A DNA stretch of 64,000 nt from Methylocaldum sp. 14B (GTDB taxonomy: Bacteria; Pseudomonadota; Gammaproteobacteria; Methylococcales; Methylococcaceae), in assembly GCF_002005105.1 (NCBI RefSeq), contig NZ_MSCV01000020.1:1-64000 (forward strand). The letters run 5' to 3'. A program made the position numbers and the translations under genes. The notes under the pieces are model-generated. The model saw only the letters and a program-made list of their open reading frames with translations, ran no database searches and was not told the origin of the DNA. Below, in pieces: positions 43,676 to 52,631 of the stretch; position 1 is the first letter of the stretch; each line of letters starts with the position of its first letter.

Positions 43676-44988
43676 CAGACGTATCCGACCGGGCCGAAGG
43701 CGATGATGTCGGAACCCAGGACATGGTACTGGCAGTCCGTGATGCTTAAAGGGGCTTGCTCGCCGGAGCGGCACAGATCGTCGATGGCTTTGAGCCCGCC
43801 TATGATTTTTGGTGTTATTGTAATCACGCAGTAGTTCACTAAATGATGTTTGAGAAAGGTGCCGATGATCTTCGATCCCCCCTCGACCATGAGGGTGCGG
43901 ATACCGATTTGGCGCAGTTTCGTCAGGGTTTCTTTCAAGTCGACGCAGCCGTCCTCGCTTGCTCCCACCACGAGAATTTTCGCGCCGGCCGAGAGCAGCG
44001 CCTCGCGCTTGGCCGGGTCCGATTCGCCGGTGGTCACGATGACGGGCGGCTTTTTCGACTGCTTCAGAACGCGGCAGTCCGGCGGCGTCCGCAGGTTGCT
44101 GTCGAGAATGACCGGCTGCGGATCTTCGCCTTCATAGTAACGGACGTTGAGCTGGGGATCGTCGCTGAGGATGGTGTTGACCCCGACCAGCAGCGCGTCG
44201 TGGTGCGCTCTCAGGAAATGGGTGAGCGTCAGCGACTGCCTCGAACTCAGGGCATAGGGAACCTGGCTGTCGACGGCGATGCTGCCGTCGACGCTTTGGG
44301 CATAGGTCAGGGTGACGAAAGGGCCGCTTTCCGCCGGGGCATGGGCCAGCGACAGCTGGTCTATCAACGGCTCGATGAATGCGAATTCGCGGTGGAACGG
44401 CGTGCTTTCCCGGAATGTCAGCAAATGGGCCAGCTTTTCGGCCTTGGAACGCAGATAGCCGGCATTGTCGTCATGATGGCCGACCTCGATGGGAATGCGC
44501 GCCTCGACCTCGATCCCGTATTCGGTGAGTTCGTCGACTTTACGGGGGTTGTTGGTGATGAGCCGGATCGAGCGAACGCCCAAATCCTTGAGCATCAGCG
44601 CGGCGACGCCGTAATTCCGTTCGTCAGGCTGATGGCCGAGGCTGATATTGGCCTCCACCGTGTCGAGGCCGCGGTCCTGGAGATTATAGGCTTCCAGCTT
44701 TTTGCGGAGGCCTATGCCGCGTCCTTCCTGACGCAGATAAAGCAGTACGCCGCAGCGGGAGCGTCCGAGATATTGAAGGGTGTGTTTGAGCTGATCCCCG
44801 CAGTCGCAGCGCCGAGAGCCGAAGACGTCGCCGGTCAGGCATTCCGAATGGACCCGGACGGGGACGCCGCTCTCACCGTTTACGTCCGATTTCACCAAGG
44901 CAAGGTGGTCCTTGCCGTGCTCGGTGTAAAGATAAAGGGTGAATTCGCCGTAGCCGGTCGGAATTCGAGTCTTGACGAGGTTCTTCAC
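43675..44988 (-). CDS. GTP cyclohydrolase II fused to a RibD-type reductase
   Basis: A 437-residue fusion. Residues 1-205 are GTP cyclohydrolase II: CLTGDVFGSRRCDCGDQL gives the zinc cysteines, LRQEGRGIGLRKKLEAYN the catalytic loop and NYGVAALMLKDLGVRSIRLI the end. Residues 220-437 are the RibD reductase domain (FVTLTYAQSVDGSIA, DALLVGVNTILSDDP, RTLMVEGGSKIIGTFL). The deaminase domain of full RibD is absent. This pairing is unlike the normal riboflavin operon, and suggests a dedicated pathway. The start is uncertain: GTG at 44988 lacks a good ribosome site. Confidence 0.88.
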   Translation of the reverse strand: MKNLVKTRIPTGYGEFTLYLYTEHGKDHLALVKSDVNGESGVPVRVHSECLTGDVFGSRRCDCGDQLKHTLQYLGRSRCGVLLYLRQEGRGIGLRKKLEAYNLQDRGLDTVEANISLGHQPDERNYGVAALMLKDLGVRSIRLITNNPRKVDELTEYGIEVEARIPIEVGHHDDNAGYLRSKAEKLAHLLTFRESTPFHREFAFIEPLIDQLSLAHAPAESGPFVTLTYAQSVDGSIAVDSQVPYALSSRQSLTLTHFLRAHHDALLVGVNTILSDDPQLNVRYYEGEDPQPVILDSNLRTPPDCRVLKQSKKPPVIVTTGESDPAKREALLSAGAKILVVGASEDGCVDLKETLTKLRQIGIRTLMVEGGSKIIGTFLKHHLVNYCVITITPKIIGGLKAIDDLCRSGEQAPLSITDCQYHVLGSDIIAFGPVGYV

Positions 44989-45200
44989 TACAGGTTTTTT
45001 GGGGTTTCGCGGTAAAAAAGGCAAACAGTATAAACACCAATATTGCCGAGTCGATACCGAATAAGTTGTGTGTGCCGGGTTCGGTCGTTCTGTCCGGAAA
45101 ATGCCGCTGCACCGACGGAGCCCGGCTTGTGCCGAACAAGCCGAGACCGCCCCGCCGGCCACGCCACAGCCGGACCGGGAACGCAAACGCCAGTATATCG

Positions 45201-45638
45201 TTATTTCTTCCCATAATCCGGGATTAGGCCGACGGCATCGATTCCCGCAATCGCGCAACTTTCGTCGAGATCGGACAAGTCGCCGCTGATTCCGACCGCG
45301 CCAACGATCCGATTGTCCGCCGAGCGGATCAGCACACCGCCTGGCACCGGCATGAGCCGGCCATCCGCCACTTCGGTCAAGGCCGTCATGAAATGGGGAC
45401 GTTCTTTCGCCATTTTACCCAATTCGCGCGAGGATACGCCCATCCCTATGGCTCCCCAGGCTTTGGCCAAGGCGATGGAACCTCGCATGAAAGATGCGCC
45501 GTCCTGCCGCTGCATCGTCTTCAAGTGACCGCCTTCGTCCAAAACGGCCACTGCCAGCGGTGCCAATCCTAAGTCCCGCGCTTTTCTGAATGCGCCGTCG
45601 ATAATGGCATTGGCGATATCGAGTGTCAGAGTGCTCAT
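45201..45638 (-). CDS. GlcG/HbpS-like (DUF336) protein
   Basis: A 145-residue member of the GlcG/HbpS family (LDIANAIIDGAFRKARDLGLAPLAVAVLDEGGHL, DGASFMRG, PVPGGVLIR, GAVGISGD). Ribosome site AAGGAAAA is 3-7 bases before the ATG. It is a paralogue of the protein at 5816 but more typical in sequence. It lies upstream of the GTP cyclohydrolase fusion on the same strand with about 200 bases between, so it is probably a separate unit. Haem binding is known for HbpS; not shown here. Confidence 0.85.
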   Translation of the reverse strand: MSTLTLDIANAIIDGAFRKARDLGLAPLAVAVLDEGGHLKTMQRQDGASFMRGSIALAKAWGAIGMGVSSRELGKMAKERPHFMTALTEVADGRLMPVPGGVLIRSADNRIVGAVGISGDLSDLDESCAIAGIDAVGLIPDYGKK

Positions 45639-45847
45639 GGGTTTTCCTTGTTGTATCAAATAAACGCCGGATCTTGGTAATGCCGAGGAGCGGTTGCCGT
45701 TCCGCGTCGCCCTCGTCAGAACAATTTTATCCGTCTTTTCCGACATGTCATTCCGCGCGGGATATGTTCGCTTCCTTCGACTCCCATGAAATGGCATCAG
45801 TCGTCCCGTCGCAGAATTCGGGCAAGTACGAAATCTGACCTGCTTGC

Positions 45848-46966
45848 TTAAGCCGCGGGTCCCCCCGGCATCATTCCGCAGGGTTTCAATACTGCCTGCC
45901 AGGCGCGGGTGTGGCGTTGCAGTGCGGCGTTGAAGCGATGCCACAGGCCTTGCTCGGTTGCCGGGTCGAGCGTCGCGGCGTAATAGCTGTCGAATGCTGG
46001 CGGGATTTCGGCCCTTTGGCTTTCTTTCAAATGCCTCACGCTTTCGATCAATGGCGATGCGGTTTGATGAAGCCGGCTGATGTAGGATTGCACTTCGCCG
46101 GCGTAAAACTTGACGAATACATTGAACAGATACTCGGCCCGCCGGGTTTTTTTGCCCATGGGACACATTCGCCCGGTCGATGCGGTTTGTTCCAGAAGCA
46201 GCCCGACCCGGTCCAGATAAAACCCGCTAAGGCTCAGGGCGCGTACGATTTTGCCGCCGGTCTTATCGGTTTGAAGTTCGAAATAGTGCTGTTCGAATTC
46301 GCTTGGAGGTATCGAAGGCGCTTCCTCGAGTTTCGCGCCCAGCGAAGCGAGATACCGAATCGGCCTTTCGAAGCGGGCCACGGAAATCTTTTCGCTCCGC
46401 AGAAGCGGGGCGGTTGCCGTATCCATGAAGACGCGGAATTCCTTGGCCGCGAAGGTCGCGTTCCAGAATGCCTTGGGTAAATTGTCGGCTTTCGCTTGCC
46501 GGAGGGACTCTATCTTGCGGCCGAATTCCGGGTCTTCGCCCGGTCCTCCAAGTCTCGCTTCGCACTCGGAGAGTTTCCGAAACAGATTCAGCTCGTAAAG
46601 GAAGCGGCCGCTTTCCCGCTGTACTCGTCCGAGAGAGCTGTTCCGCGCGCTGATTTCGCCGACCAGCCCGCATCGGGTCATTTCGAGATAAGTGATGACG
46701 CCGATTCGGATATCATCGATCGGGAGCACGATGTCCCGTAGCCGCGGATAAGGCGGCACGGCGGGCGGTGCAATAGCTTCGTCGATGTCGACCTCGGTCA
46801 CGTTCGCGAGGCGGTCGAGGTAATTCTCGAACATGGCTTCCGGCGAATCGCCGGAGCAGCCGGGCAATCCCAGTGCGAGAACGATGACGAAAAAACCGAT
46901 GAAAGATGCTCTAAGACTACGCGCGGGGTTCGATTTCACGGCGCCCGAGCCGACGATGATCTCCAT
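45848..46966 (-). CDS. DUF3080 lipoprotein
   Basis: A 372-residue protein. The N-terminus has a hydrophobic signal with lipobox GLPGC (Cys 37). The rest matches DUF3080: FENYLDRLANV near residue 46, YLEMTRCGLVGEISARNSSLG, ELNLFRKLSECEARL and the C-terminal FNAALQRHTRAWQAVLKPC. DUF3080 proteins are gammaproteobacterial envelope lipoproteins of unknown role. The lipobox is far from the annotated ATG, so a start further downstream is possible. Divergent from the next gene. Confidence 0.85.
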   Translation of the reverse strand: MEIIVGSGAVKSNPARSLRASFIGFFVIVLALGLPGCSGDSPEAMFENYLDRLANVTEVDIDEAIAPPAVPPYPRLRDIVLPIDDIRIGVITYLEMTRCGLVGEISARNSSLGRVQRESGRFLYELNLFRKLSECEARLGGPGEDPEFGRKIESLRQAKADNLPKAFWNATFAAKEFRVFMDTATAPLLRSEKISVARFERPIRYLASLGAKLEEAPSIPPSEFEQHYFELQTDKTGGKIVRALSLSGFYLDRVGLLLEQTASTGRMCPMGKKTRRAEYLFNVFVKFYAGEVQSYISRLHQTASPLIESVRHLKESQRAEIPPAFDSYYAATLDPATEQGLWHRFNAALQRHTRAWQAVLKPCGMMPGGPAA

Positions 46967-46986
46967 ATAAATAAGGCATCAAAGTA

Positions 46987-47922
46987 GTGAAACAAGTTCT
47001 CCTGAAATCGGGGGCGTGGCTCAATCGCCGGAGCGTGCGCTTTATCATGATGCTGGCGGTCTTGACCTTCATTTTCGCCAAGATAGACCGCTCCGCGCTG
47101 ATAACTCAACTCAGCCGCTGCGATCCCGCCATGGGTGTCGCGATCGTCGGAATCTTCCTGCTCTCGATAGCCGTGTTTGCGCTGCGCTGGTGGTATATCA
47201 GCCGTGCCTTGGGAATCTGTGCGCCTTTCAAGGACTTCATCCGTGTCCTCTGGATCAGCCAAAGCGTCAGCGAGTGCGGACCGCCGCTGGTGGTCGGCGA
47301 ACTCGCGCGGTTTCAATTGATGCGGGGCAGCGCCGAAACCTGGCAGCTCATTATCGGCCAGGTCATAGACCGGTTCTCCGGCAAGATCGTCCTGCTGCTC
47401 ATGGTGCTTGGATTGACGCCGGTTTACCTTGGGTTGTACAGCGAATTTCCCGGATTTCAGATCGGCTTGTTCGCCCTGATCCTGATCGCTGCGGTGAGCG
47501 TCGCCGTGCTCGTCTTCCGAAGATTCTGGCCGATGGCGCGGCTGCATGCCGGCGTCGTGCTCGCCATTTGCAATCCGCTGCGCTCGCCTCGACACTACGG
47601 GTTGTCCGTGCTGATCCAGCTACTGCTGGCCGCGAATTTCGCCTTGGCGGCCGTCGGGCTCGGCATTTCCGGCGACGCTCTGACTGTGCTCATGCTCGGG
47701 CCGCTGTTATTGCTGGGCGTCAGTTCGCTGCCGGGGCTGGTTTCCGACTGGGGCAAGCGGGAGGCGGCCGCGGTGTTCTTGCTCGCTCCCGCCGGATTGA
47801 CGCCCGAGCAAAGCCTCGCCGTATCCCTGATCTTCGGTGCCCTGCATCTATTGACGGCCTTGCCGGGAGCACTCTTGCTTCTGCTGGTGCGGCGTCGAGC
47901 AACGGTTTCCGTTACCGAGTAA
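46987..47922 (+). CDS. LPG-synthase-like (UPF0104) membrane protein
   Basis: A 311-residue protein with about seven membrane helices, start GTG. It matches the lysylphosphatidylglycerol-synthase transmembrane domain without the synthase part: RSVRFIMMLAVLTFIFAKID at the start, RWWYISRALGI, SECGPPLVVGELARFQLM and the Gly/Leu-rich C-terminus. These membrane domains are thought to move lipids across the membrane. It is 20 bases from the divergent DUF3080 gene, so both promoters overlap. Substrate unknown. Confidence 0.8.
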   Translation: MKQVLLKSGAWLNRRSVRFIMMLAVLTFIFAKIDRSALITQLSRCDPAMGVAIVGIFLLSIAVFALRWWYISRALGICAPFKDFIRVLWISQSVSECGPPLVVGELARFQLMRGSAETWQLIIGQVIDRFSGKIVLLLMVLGLTPVYLGLYSEFPGFQIGLFALILIAAVSVAVLVFRRFWPMARLHAGVVLAICNPLRSPRHYGLSVLIQLLLAANFALAAVGLGISGDALTVLMLGPLLLLGVSSLPGLVSDWGKREAAAVFLLAPAGLTPEQSLAVSLIFGALHLLTALPGALLLLLVRRRATVSVTE

Positions 47923-48133
47923 ATAGCGCGCTCAAGTTCGGGAAGCATGGTTTCCCGAAGACTACCGATTAGGAACCGATCCATGACCGCGAGACGGCGT
48001 AGCATTCACATCGGAAGTTTGCGGCAAGAGAAATGTCCCAACGCTCCGGTCGGGAAGTTTTCCCGTTGCTTGCTGATGAAAAGCCTGTGATATCCTGCGG
48101 CCAATACAATCCTGGACATCGGTCCGACCCAAG

Positions 48134-48766
48134 GTGTTTCTTCGCCGAAGTGCGCAATTCGTTTTCGCCGTCTGCCTGATGGCCGTCGCTCCGTCCTTGG
48201 CCTTGGCGGCGCCATCTCAGCCCACTAACGGGCCAGGGGCGAGTTCGTCCGAGCCGTCGGCATCGCTGGACGCGGCGGAAGCGAAGCTTCAGACGCTTTC
48301 CGAGCTCGACCAGCGATTGAACGGCATCTTGTCCGACGCTGTTTCCGCATTGAAGCAAGGGATCGAAAATGGCCCTCCTTTCCTTCTCGAAGAGCGCCGC
48401 GATCGGCTCGATAGGCTGGAAAAACTGATCCGCGATCCTGCCGCGTCCGCGGCTGAGAAATATCGGCGCGTTCAGGAAGCCTACCGGGTCGAGCTCGACT
48501 ATGCGAGGAGCGTCGAAGCTTACCGGGCTGTGCTCCGGACGGGGAACGACGAACGCCTGGTGGATTTCCTAAGCATCGGTCGCCTGGCGCTCTACTACCA
48601 GACCCTGGATGGGCACGAATCGGGCATCTGGCGCAACGACCTGCGGCGCTGGCAGCGACTGTCCGGCGAGGAGAACGAAGCCATCGCCCGCGGGCTACGC
48701 ACGGCGCGCAAGCTGGAACCCCCGCACCTGATGGTGCTGCCGCTGCCGGGGCCCAAGTCACCGTGA
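48134..48766 (+). CDS. DUF3450 periplasmic protein of the TonB2-type operon
   Basis: A 210-residue exported protein (signal peptide cleaved near ALAAPS). The helical, coiled-coil core (LDAAEAKLQTLSELDQRLN, EERRDRLDRLEKLIRD) and the EAYRVELDYARSVEAYRA segment match DUF3450. This protein begins the operon DUF3450-ExbB-ExbB-ExbD-TonB found in several marine and methylotrophic gammaproteobacteria; it is thought to assist energy transfer to outer-membrane receptors. It overlaps the next start by 4 bases. Confidence 0.88.
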   Translation: MFLRRSAQFVFAVCLMAVAPSLALAAPSQPTNGPGASSSEPSASLDAAEAKLQTLSELDQRLNGILSDAVSALKQGIENGPPFLLEERRDRLDRLEKLIRDPAASAAEKYRRVQEAYRVELDYARSVEAYRAVLRTGNDERLVDFLSIGRLALYYQTLDGHESGIWRNDLRRWQRLSGEENEAIARGLRTARKLEPPHLMVLPLPGPKSP

Positions 48767-49995
48767 GGCCGCTTTGCGTGCTCCGCGTCCTGGGAATTGC
48801 GGCCGCCTGTGCGGTGTTCGGGGTTTTTCTTCCGTCCGCCCTGGCCGCACTCGAGGCGAAAGCCGAACAGCCGGCCCCGCCGTCGGAAGTGGAGGCTGAA
48901 CTGACGACGGTGCTGGCGGCCAAGGAGGAATTGTTCTTAAGCATCCGCGAGAGCGCCGCGAATCTCAAGCCCTATTATGTGCAGCAGGTTCTGGCGGGCG
49001 ATCCTTCGCACCAACGGGAACTGATCGACCGGCTCGCCGATAGCCGCCATATGCCGAACGCCCACGAACTGACGCAGCTGTTCGCCAGCTTGCAGAACCA
49101 GCTCGACGCCCTGGGCAGCATCGCAAGCTTCCGGGCTCCGGTTTACGCACCGAGCGGGCAGGCAGCCGAGAAAGAAGTGCTTCGTCTGGGAGGATTCAGC
49201 TTCCTCTCCGAAGGACGTTACCTGGTTTATTCACCCGAGGTCGACCGCTTGATCGAACTGCCCAGGCAGCCGGCCCCGAACCTCCTCGATTTGGCTCGGG
49301 AGTATGCCCGCGTGGAGGCGCCGTCGCTGGCGCCGGTGGCCATCGATCCCTCGGCTGGGCAAACCTTGCAGTTGTTGGTGCAGGTTCCGACTCTGCGCGA
49401 ACGCATAGCCCAGGGAGGCGTCGTCGGCTACCTGATCCTGGTGCTTGCGGGCGTTGCCTATGCACTTGCCGCCTACCGCTTCGTCGAGCTGACGCGGATC
49501 GGGCAGCGTATCCGAAACCAGCTACAGTCGTCGCGACCCCGGCTCGACAACCCTCTGGGTCGGGTGCTCGCGCGGCTCGAACAAGCGAACACGAACGAGG
49601 AGGAGGTCCTGTACCTGACCGTGGAAGAGGCATTGACCGGCGAACAGGCACACTTGGAGCGGGCTCTGCCTTTCCTGAAATTGGTGGCCGCCATTGCGCC
49701 GATGCTGGGCTTGCTCGGCACGGTGACCGGCATGATCAAGACCTTCCAGGCGATCGCCCTGCATGGCTCGGGCGACCCGAAATTGATGTCGGGCGGGATT
49801 TCGGAGGCCTTGGTCACTACCGTGGAGGGGCTGGTTACCGCCATTCCGATCCTGCTGTTGCACAGCCTGCTGCTGGGGAAGAGCCAGACCCTCGCCGCCT
49901 TGCTCGATGCGCATGCCTCGGCTGCGCTCGCGGCTCGCCTCGAACGGCGGAATGCCCCGGCGGATGGGGACATTCCGCCGAAGAACAGGGTCTAA
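48763..49995 (+). CDS. Large MotA/TolQ/ExbB proton-channel protein with periplasmic domain
   Basis: A 410-residue inner-membrane protein, start GTG overlapping the previous stop. A signal peptide and a long periplasmic region (about 25-200, with LYYVQ and coiled-coil parts) precede the first core helix (VVGYLILVLAGVAYALAAY). The conserved pore helices end with LVAAIAPMLGLLGTVTGMIKTF and LVTTVEGLVTAIPILLLHSLL. In this operon type the large ExbB works with the small ExbB and ExbD to turn proton flow into TonB movement. Confidence 0.9.
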   Translation: MRPLCVLRVLGIAAACAVFGVFLPSALAALEAKAEQPAPPSEVEAELTTVLAAKEELFLSIRESAANLKPYYVQQVLAGDPSHQRELIDRLADSRHMPNAHELTQLFASLQNQLDALGSIASFRAPVYAPSGQAAEKEVLRLGGFSFLSEGRYLVYSPEVDRLIELPRQPAPNLLDLAREYARVEAPSLAPVAIDPSAGQTLQLLVQVPTLRERIAQGGVVGYLILVLAGVAYALAAYRFVELTRIGQRIRNQLQSSRPRLDNPLGRVLARLEQANTNEEEVLYLTVEEALTGEQAHLERALPFLKLVAAIAPMLGLLGTVTGMIKTFQAIALHGSGDPKLMSGGISEALVTTVEGLVTAIPILLLHSLLLGKSQTLAALLDAHASAALAARLERRNAPADGDIPPKNRV

Positions 49996-50018
49996 TTCGC
50001 CCACGAAGAGGAGGCACG

Positions 50019-50531
50019 ATGGGCAGCCGGGTGTTCGAAACTTTCTTGAGCTTTCTTCATAAATCCGAGCAGCACGTCGAAGATCTGATGGATTTGGGCG
50101 GCCCGGTGATGTGGCCGTTGCTGGCCGTCTCCCTGCTGCTGTGGACCTTGGTCTTGGAGCGCTACTGGTTCTTTCTCCGCACATTGCCCAGGTTCTTGGA
50201 GCGACGTGTGCCGCTTGTGCGTTCCCCCGCCGCGGTGATCGAGATGAAAATTGCCCTGCGCCGCCATCTGCGCCTGATCAAGACCCTTTCCGGCATTCTG
50301 CCGATGTTGGGCCTCTTGGGCACGGTGACCGGCATCATCGAAACCTTCGACCTGATCCGCGTATTCGGCAGTGCGGAAACGCGCATCGTCGCGCGAGGCG
50401 TCTCCCAGGCGCTGATCACGACGCTGGCGGGCCTGGTGATGGGACTTTTCGGCGTAGGGGTCGGCTACAACCTCAACCGCCGCGCTAGGGCCTTCGAGCG
50501 CCGCTATGCCGACCGTTTGCGGCAGCCATGA
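50019..50531 (+). CDS. Small ExbB-type proton-channel protein
   Basis: A 170-residue three-helix protein (PVMWPLLAVSLLLWTLVLERYW, SGILPMLGLLGTVTGIIETF, ALITTLAGLVMGLFGVGVGYN). The LGLLGTVTGI motif is the pore signature. It sits between the large ExbB and ExbD genes and ends 4 bases inside the ExbD start. It has no periplasmic domain, unlike its larger neighbour. Confidence 0.92.
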   Translation: MGSRVFETFLSFLHKSEQHVEDLMDLGGPVMWPLLAVSLLLWTLVLERYWFFLRTLPRFLERRVPLVRSPAAVIEMKIALRRHLRLIKTLSGILPMLGLLGTVTGIIETFDLIRVFGSAETRIVARGVSQALITTLAGLVMGLFGVGVGYNLNRRARAFERRYADRLRQP

Positions 50532-50962
50532 GAAAACGCAGCCTGTTCACGCGCCGCACCGACGGCGGCGACGAAAGCGCCGATGCGATCAACCTGACGC
50601 CGCTCATCGATATGGTGTTCATCCTGCTGATCTTTTTTCTGGTGACGACCTCCTTTATCCGCGAGTCGGCGGTGGCGGTTCAGCGTCCCAAGGCCGCAAC
50701 GGCGGTGCCGCAGCAGAATGCGGCGGTGATCATCACCATCACCGCCGACGAACAAATCTGGCTGCACGATGCTTCCATCGACATACGCCTGTTGCGCGCC
50801 CGGCTCGAACAACTGGGCCTCGCCAATCCGGCCCAAGCCGCCATCATTCTGGCAGACGCCCATACCAGCACCGGCTTGCTGGTCAAAGTGATGGATCAGC
50901 TGCGCCTCGCCGGTTTCGTCAACATTTCGGTCGCGGCCAGTACGGCTCCAGACACGCCATGA
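50528..50962 (+). CDS. exbD: ExbD-type biopolymer transport protein
   Basis: A 144-residue ExbD. One membrane helix holds the proton-carrying Asp: INLTPLIDMVFILLIFFLV (Asp near residue 31). The periplasmic part has the usual beta-alpha layout (AVIITITADEQIWL, AIILADAHTSTGLLVKVMDQLRLAGF). It uses the proton gradient with the ExbB proteins to energise TonB. Its stop overlaps the tonB start (ATGA). Confidence 0.95.
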   Translation: MRKRSLFTRRTDGGDESADAINLTPLIDMVFILLIFFLVTTSFIRESAVAVQRPKAATAVPQQNAAVIITITADEQIWLHDASIDIRLLRARLEQLGLANPAQAAIILADAHTSTGLLVKVMDQLRLAGFVNISVAASTAPDTP

Positions 50963-51768
50963 AAACCTCCCTTGCCGGGATCTCGAGCCGCTCGAGATGG
51001 GTCCTGGCCGGAGCCTTCGCCGCGGCGGCGGTCATTAATCTGGCCTTGCTGTTATTGATAGGCGCCCTGATCAGTCACCGTGAGACCAGGCTGATATCGA
51101 CGCCCAATCCGCAGCCGGTCGATTTCATTCGCATCATTCCGAAGACCGAGGAGTCGAAACCGGTTCCGCCGCCCGCGCCCAAGCCGATGACCGAGGTCGC
51201 GCCGGAGTCCCGGCCGTCGACCGGGCGCCCGCCATCCGGTCCCGCCAAGCCTTCCGGCAAAGCGCCGGCGCGCGGGTCCGGCCGTACCGGCGCCCCCAAG
51301 CCTCGGAAAGCGCCGGCCCCTGCGCCGGGCGTACCGGCCCCTCGGCTGGATATTCCCGAACAGGGCACGGGCGCCCCGCTTAGCCCTGTGTCGGGCTCCG
51401 ACTCACGCCTTACGGCACCCCCTGGGCAATGGAATCCGGAAAAGAAGCCGACCGGAGAGGGGAATGGCTCGACCGGCGAAGGTGGTTCCGGCGCCGGGGA
51501 TCTGGTCGTACTCTCCCGTGTATTGCCGGAATATCCGCCCCGAGCCCGCGCGCAAAAAATCGAGGGTTGGGTGCGGATCGAGATCGACGTCAGCCCTTCG
51601 GGTACGGTGAGCGCGGCGAGGGTGGTGGCGGCCAGCCCCGAGCGGGTATTCGACGAGGCCGCGCTCAAGGCGATCCGGCGGTGGCGCTTCAAGCCCGCCT
51701 TCAGCGAAGGCCGCGCCGTGGCCCAGCGCGCCACGCTCACGATGAAATTCAGGCTCGAGGAGCGCTGA
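50959..51768 (+). CDS. tonB: TonB-type energy-transducing protein
   Basis: A 269-residue protein. One N-terminal membrane helix (AAAAVINLALLLLIGALIS) is followed by a long Pro/Lys/Gly-rich linker and a TonB C-terminal domain (about 185-269: LVVLSRVLPEYPPRARAQKIEGWVRI, ASPERVFDEAALKAIRRWRFKP). The typical YP in LPEYPPRA is present. It spans the periplasm to outer-membrane receptors, none of which is in the window. The start overlaps the ExbD stop. Confidence 0.93.
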   Translation: MKTSLAGISSRSRWVLAGAFAAAAVINLALLLLIGALISHRETRLISTPNPQPVDFIRIIPKTEESKPVPPPAPKPMTEVAPESRPSTGRPPSGPAKPSGKAPARGSGRTGAPKPRKAPAPAPGVPAPRLDIPEQGTGAPLSPVSGSDSRLTAPPGQWNPEKKPTGEGNGSTGEGGSGAGDLVVLSRVLPEYPPRARAQKIEGWVRIEIDVSPSGTVSAARVVAASPERVFDEAALKAIRRWRFKPAFSEGRAVAQRATLTMKFRLEER

Positions 51769-52038
51769 AGGGCGATATCCCGAATGTAGGCGGTTTCACC
51801 TGCTCGTGCGATAGCTTGGATTCTCGACGCGAGTCGAACACGCGCCGGCCGATCAGCGGCGACGCGGGTACCGAAAAGAGTCCCTTACCGGATGTAGGGG
51901 GTACGGCATGTTATTGTTAATGAATAAGAAGGCTCTTATACTCGAATCCGGCATCCGATTTGAAGAACAAACGCGGATCGCTGAATCAAAATCTCTAGGG
52001 AGTCCGATGTTCCCGCCAGAAGCCAACGGAGGCAAACG

Positions 52039-52575
52039 ATGAAAACACGCATCACAATAACAACATTCACCGCACTGTTTTTGTCCTTGGGAGCGACCGC
52101 GGCATTCGCCGAAAAAATCAAAATGCCGAAAACCAAGGTCAGCATGGAAAAATGCCTGGAGGCGGCGCTGGCCAAGAAAGACGGAGAGGTCGTCAAGCTC
52201 GAGTTCAAGAAGGAGCGTGGCGCCCCTACCTATGAATTCGAGATCGCCGGCACGGACGGCAAGGACTGGGAATACGAATGCGACGCCAACACGGGAAAAA
52301 TTACCGAGGAGGAACAGGAAGTCGATAGCGCCGACGATCCGCTGTTCAAGGCCAAGATGAAGATCAGCGAAGAGGAAGCCAAGAAGATCGCCCTCGAAAA
52401 GCATCCGGGCGAGATCGTCGAGACCGAATACGAGATCGAGTCCAACGGCGATGCGTCCTATGAATTCGACATCAAGACCGCCGATGGCAAGGAGGTCAAG
52501 ATGGAAGTCGACGCCGCGACCGGCAAGATCGTCGAGGACGACGAAGAAGAGATTTACCAGATCGGCAAAGAGTGA
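52039..52575 (+). CDS. Exported PepSY-domain protein
   Basis: A 178-residue exported protein (signal cleavage near AFAEK). The mature part has two PepSY domains: [23 protein letters not shown] with [11 protein letters not shown], then [23 protein letters not shown] with [14 protein letters not shown]. It is rich in Asp/Glu and Lys. PepSY proteins are thought to inhibit peptidases or bind metals in the periplasm. A strong terminator follows 27 bases after the stop. Confidence 0.88.
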   Translation: MKTRITITTFTALFLSLGATAAFAEKIKMPKTKVSMEKCLEAALAKKDGEVVKLEFKKERGAPTYEFEIAGTDGKDWEYECDANTGKITEEEQEVDSADDPLFKAKMKISEEEAKKIALEKHPGEIVETEYEIESNGDASYEFDIKTADGKEVKMEVDAATGKIVEDDEEEIYQIGKE

Positions 52576-52602
52576 CACTTTCCGATCCGACCCATCCACG
52601 AA

Positions 52603-52627
52603 CGGGCTCCGCGGAGCCCGTTTTTTT
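52603..52627 (+). terminator. Rho-independent terminator after the PepSY gene
   Basis: Stem CGGGCTC (52603-52609), loop CGCG, stem GAGCCCG (52614-52620), then seven T. It overlaps the 3' side of the convergent SGNH gene and does not have a T-tract for it. Confidence 0.92.
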
Positions 52628-52631
52628 GCCC

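Noticed and set aside
42258-44988. Ordinary riboflavin operon
   Set aside because: There is no RibE/RibH or RibB gene, the RibD deaminase is absent, and a PTPS-like gene and MDR dehydrogenase are included.
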